Shown: positions 62,962 to 64,000 of the stretch, piece by piece
Position numbering within the stretch: position 1 is the stretch's first letter
Layout of the letters: each line of letters begins with the position of its first letter
From: Panagrolaimus kolymaensis
Lineage: Eukaryota > Nematoda > Chromadorea > Rhabditida > Panagrolaimidae
DNA length: 64,000 nt
Direction: 5' to 3'
NCBI GenBank assembly: GCA_028622995.1
Contig: JAJQJQ010000015.1
Coordinates: 3,720,001-3,784,000 of the forward strand
The notes under the pieces: generated by a model
Told to the model about the DNA's origin: nothing
Database searches by the model: none
Seen by the model: the letters and a program-made list of their open reading frames with translations, nothing else
Translations under genes and position numbers: made by a program

Positions 62962-64000
62962 ATGGCTCAAAATGGAGCAAATAACACTAATAATCCATTA
63001 TTAAAAGTAAAAATAACTGGACATAAATCATTAACCAATGATTTTGCTTGTCACACATGTCCCATGATACATATGTATAAAATATGCCCTAAAGAAAAGA
63101 GTGAGTTTTATGTTTTTTCTTTAGTCAGAGCCTCAAATTTTAAGCGATGCCTTCCTATTATTAGTTCCTCCAAATTTTTTAGGAGACACCGATTTTAAAA
63201 TTGATTTCACTAAACTTCCGGATGTTTTACAAAAGCGTTTTATTGATCTTGCAAATATTTATGAAAAGTCTAAACTTCAAAAAGTATGTAAATCTATTAA
63301 TCGAATGATTCATCCAGAAACCTATCAAATTGCATGTGAATTAATTGCACATGGAAATCCAGATTACCCAGAAGAAGATCGATTTTGGTGTGGTCGTGGA
63401 ACTACCTTACACGTCCATCCCGAATATGAATCACATATTCCAAATGTTCACGATTTAATTGTAAATGGAAAATTTAATGGTGTTAATTTACCAAATAATT
63501 GGATTTCAAAAGTATTAAATCAAAATGTATGTTTTTATTTAAATAAATTACATCTTGAAAATTGTGAACTCACTGAAAGCGAATTTCGTGCCCTTTGTGA
63601 ATATGATGGACTTGAGCATGTTTTTCTTGAAAATATTTCTGTTACTCCTCCACCAAAAATTTATGAATTAGCTATTTGGTTAACAAATGCAAAAACGATT
63701 AGAATAAATATTAAGAATTTTAAATGCGATCCAAATTGGCCAAAATATTTTTATCAATTTTCTGATAAACGCATAATAAAACAATTTGTTTTTATGAATG
63801 CTTCCATGAAATTTAATGCAATTGATTTGGATAAATTTATTCGAGTAAGTTTTCTTTCTTTCGTTCTTTTCTTTTTTTTGGAAAAAGTTTGGAAACAAAA
63901 TTTTTTTTAGACCAAAGTTATTGATAATCCAGAATCAACGGTTCGAATTTATTTTGATGAAGATGAAATAAAAAAACTTTCGAAAAAAGTAATTCAAAAA
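62962..64000 (+). CDS. F-box-like protein, 3' end beyond window
   Basis: Exons 62962-63100, 63183-63844 and 63911 onward stay in frame and run off the right edge. A short N-terminal part with two Cys (FACHTCPMIHMYKIC) leads to an F-box-like motif (FTKLPDVLQKRFIDLANIYE, then KLQKVCKSINRMIHP). After it come leucine-rich-type strands (LNKLHLENCELTESEFRALC; GLEHVFLENISVTPPP) like those of the large nematode F-box families. Such proteins recruit substrates to SCF ubiquitin ligases; the target is unknown. The F-box is weak, so the family call is moderate. Confidence 0.7.

Overview
This is nuclear DNA of a nematode. The window is very AT-rich. Most introns are short (about 40-90 bases) with GTAAG-type donors and TTTTCAG or TTTTTAG acceptors. 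It carries cytoplasmic tRNA genes, an Argonaute of the worm-specific (WAGO) type and BTB/BACK and F-box family genes. Decisively, it holds three genes for spliced leader RNA, one with the exact canonical nematode SL1 leader. The species cannot be named from the sequence; a clade IV (Panagrolaimus-like) worm is only a guess.

Layout. 1-7.8 kb: a PAXBP1/GCFC-type gene running off the left edge (minus), a small secreted or surface protein, an unknown basic protein, and a second shortened PAXBP1-like gene that has lost the GCFC domain. 8.4-9.7 kb: the SL RNA cluster (+, -, +), each gene with a similar promoter block exactly 60 bases upstream. 10-11.3 kb: aldo-keto reductase. 12.1-12.9 kb: a non-autonomous hAT-type transposon with a perfect 8-bp target duplication. 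13.6-18.2 kb: an ELM2/SANT/GATA-finger-like chromatin gene and a small unknown gene. 18.5-25.8 kb: three minus-strand paralogues with a probable LOTUS (OST-HTH) domain; two share about 550 bp with one mismatch, intron included, which points to gene conversion or a very recent duplication. 26.4-27.1 kb: sigma-class glutathione S-transferase. 29.4-32.7 kb: Argonaute with an RGG tail and no intact slicer residues. 33.8-39.3 kb: mitochondrial aspartate aminotransferase with one 3.76-kb intron. 42-45.4 kb: two identical initiator-tRNA genes and one tRNA-Asp in T-rich DNA. 45.6-51.1 kb: a K+-dependent Na+/Ca2+ exchanger and an SLC7 amino-acid transporter. 52-58.2 kb: two inverted BTB/BACK paralogues, a broken scrambled third copy, and an alpha-1,3-fucosyltransferase between them. 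About 59.1 kb: a probable Helitron 3' end. 59.5-62 kb: acylaminoacyl-peptidase. 63-64 kb: an F-box-like gene cut by the right edge.

The genes do not form one pathway. The SL RNAs serve trans-splicing of mRNA. The Argonaute and, if the LOTUS call is right, the LOTUS-like family would both belong to germ-granule/small-RNA biology, which makes 18-33 kb functionally suggestive. For most multi-exon genes I placed the splice sites by hand and checked that exon lengths add up to a whole number of codons; where I did this the protein length is stated.
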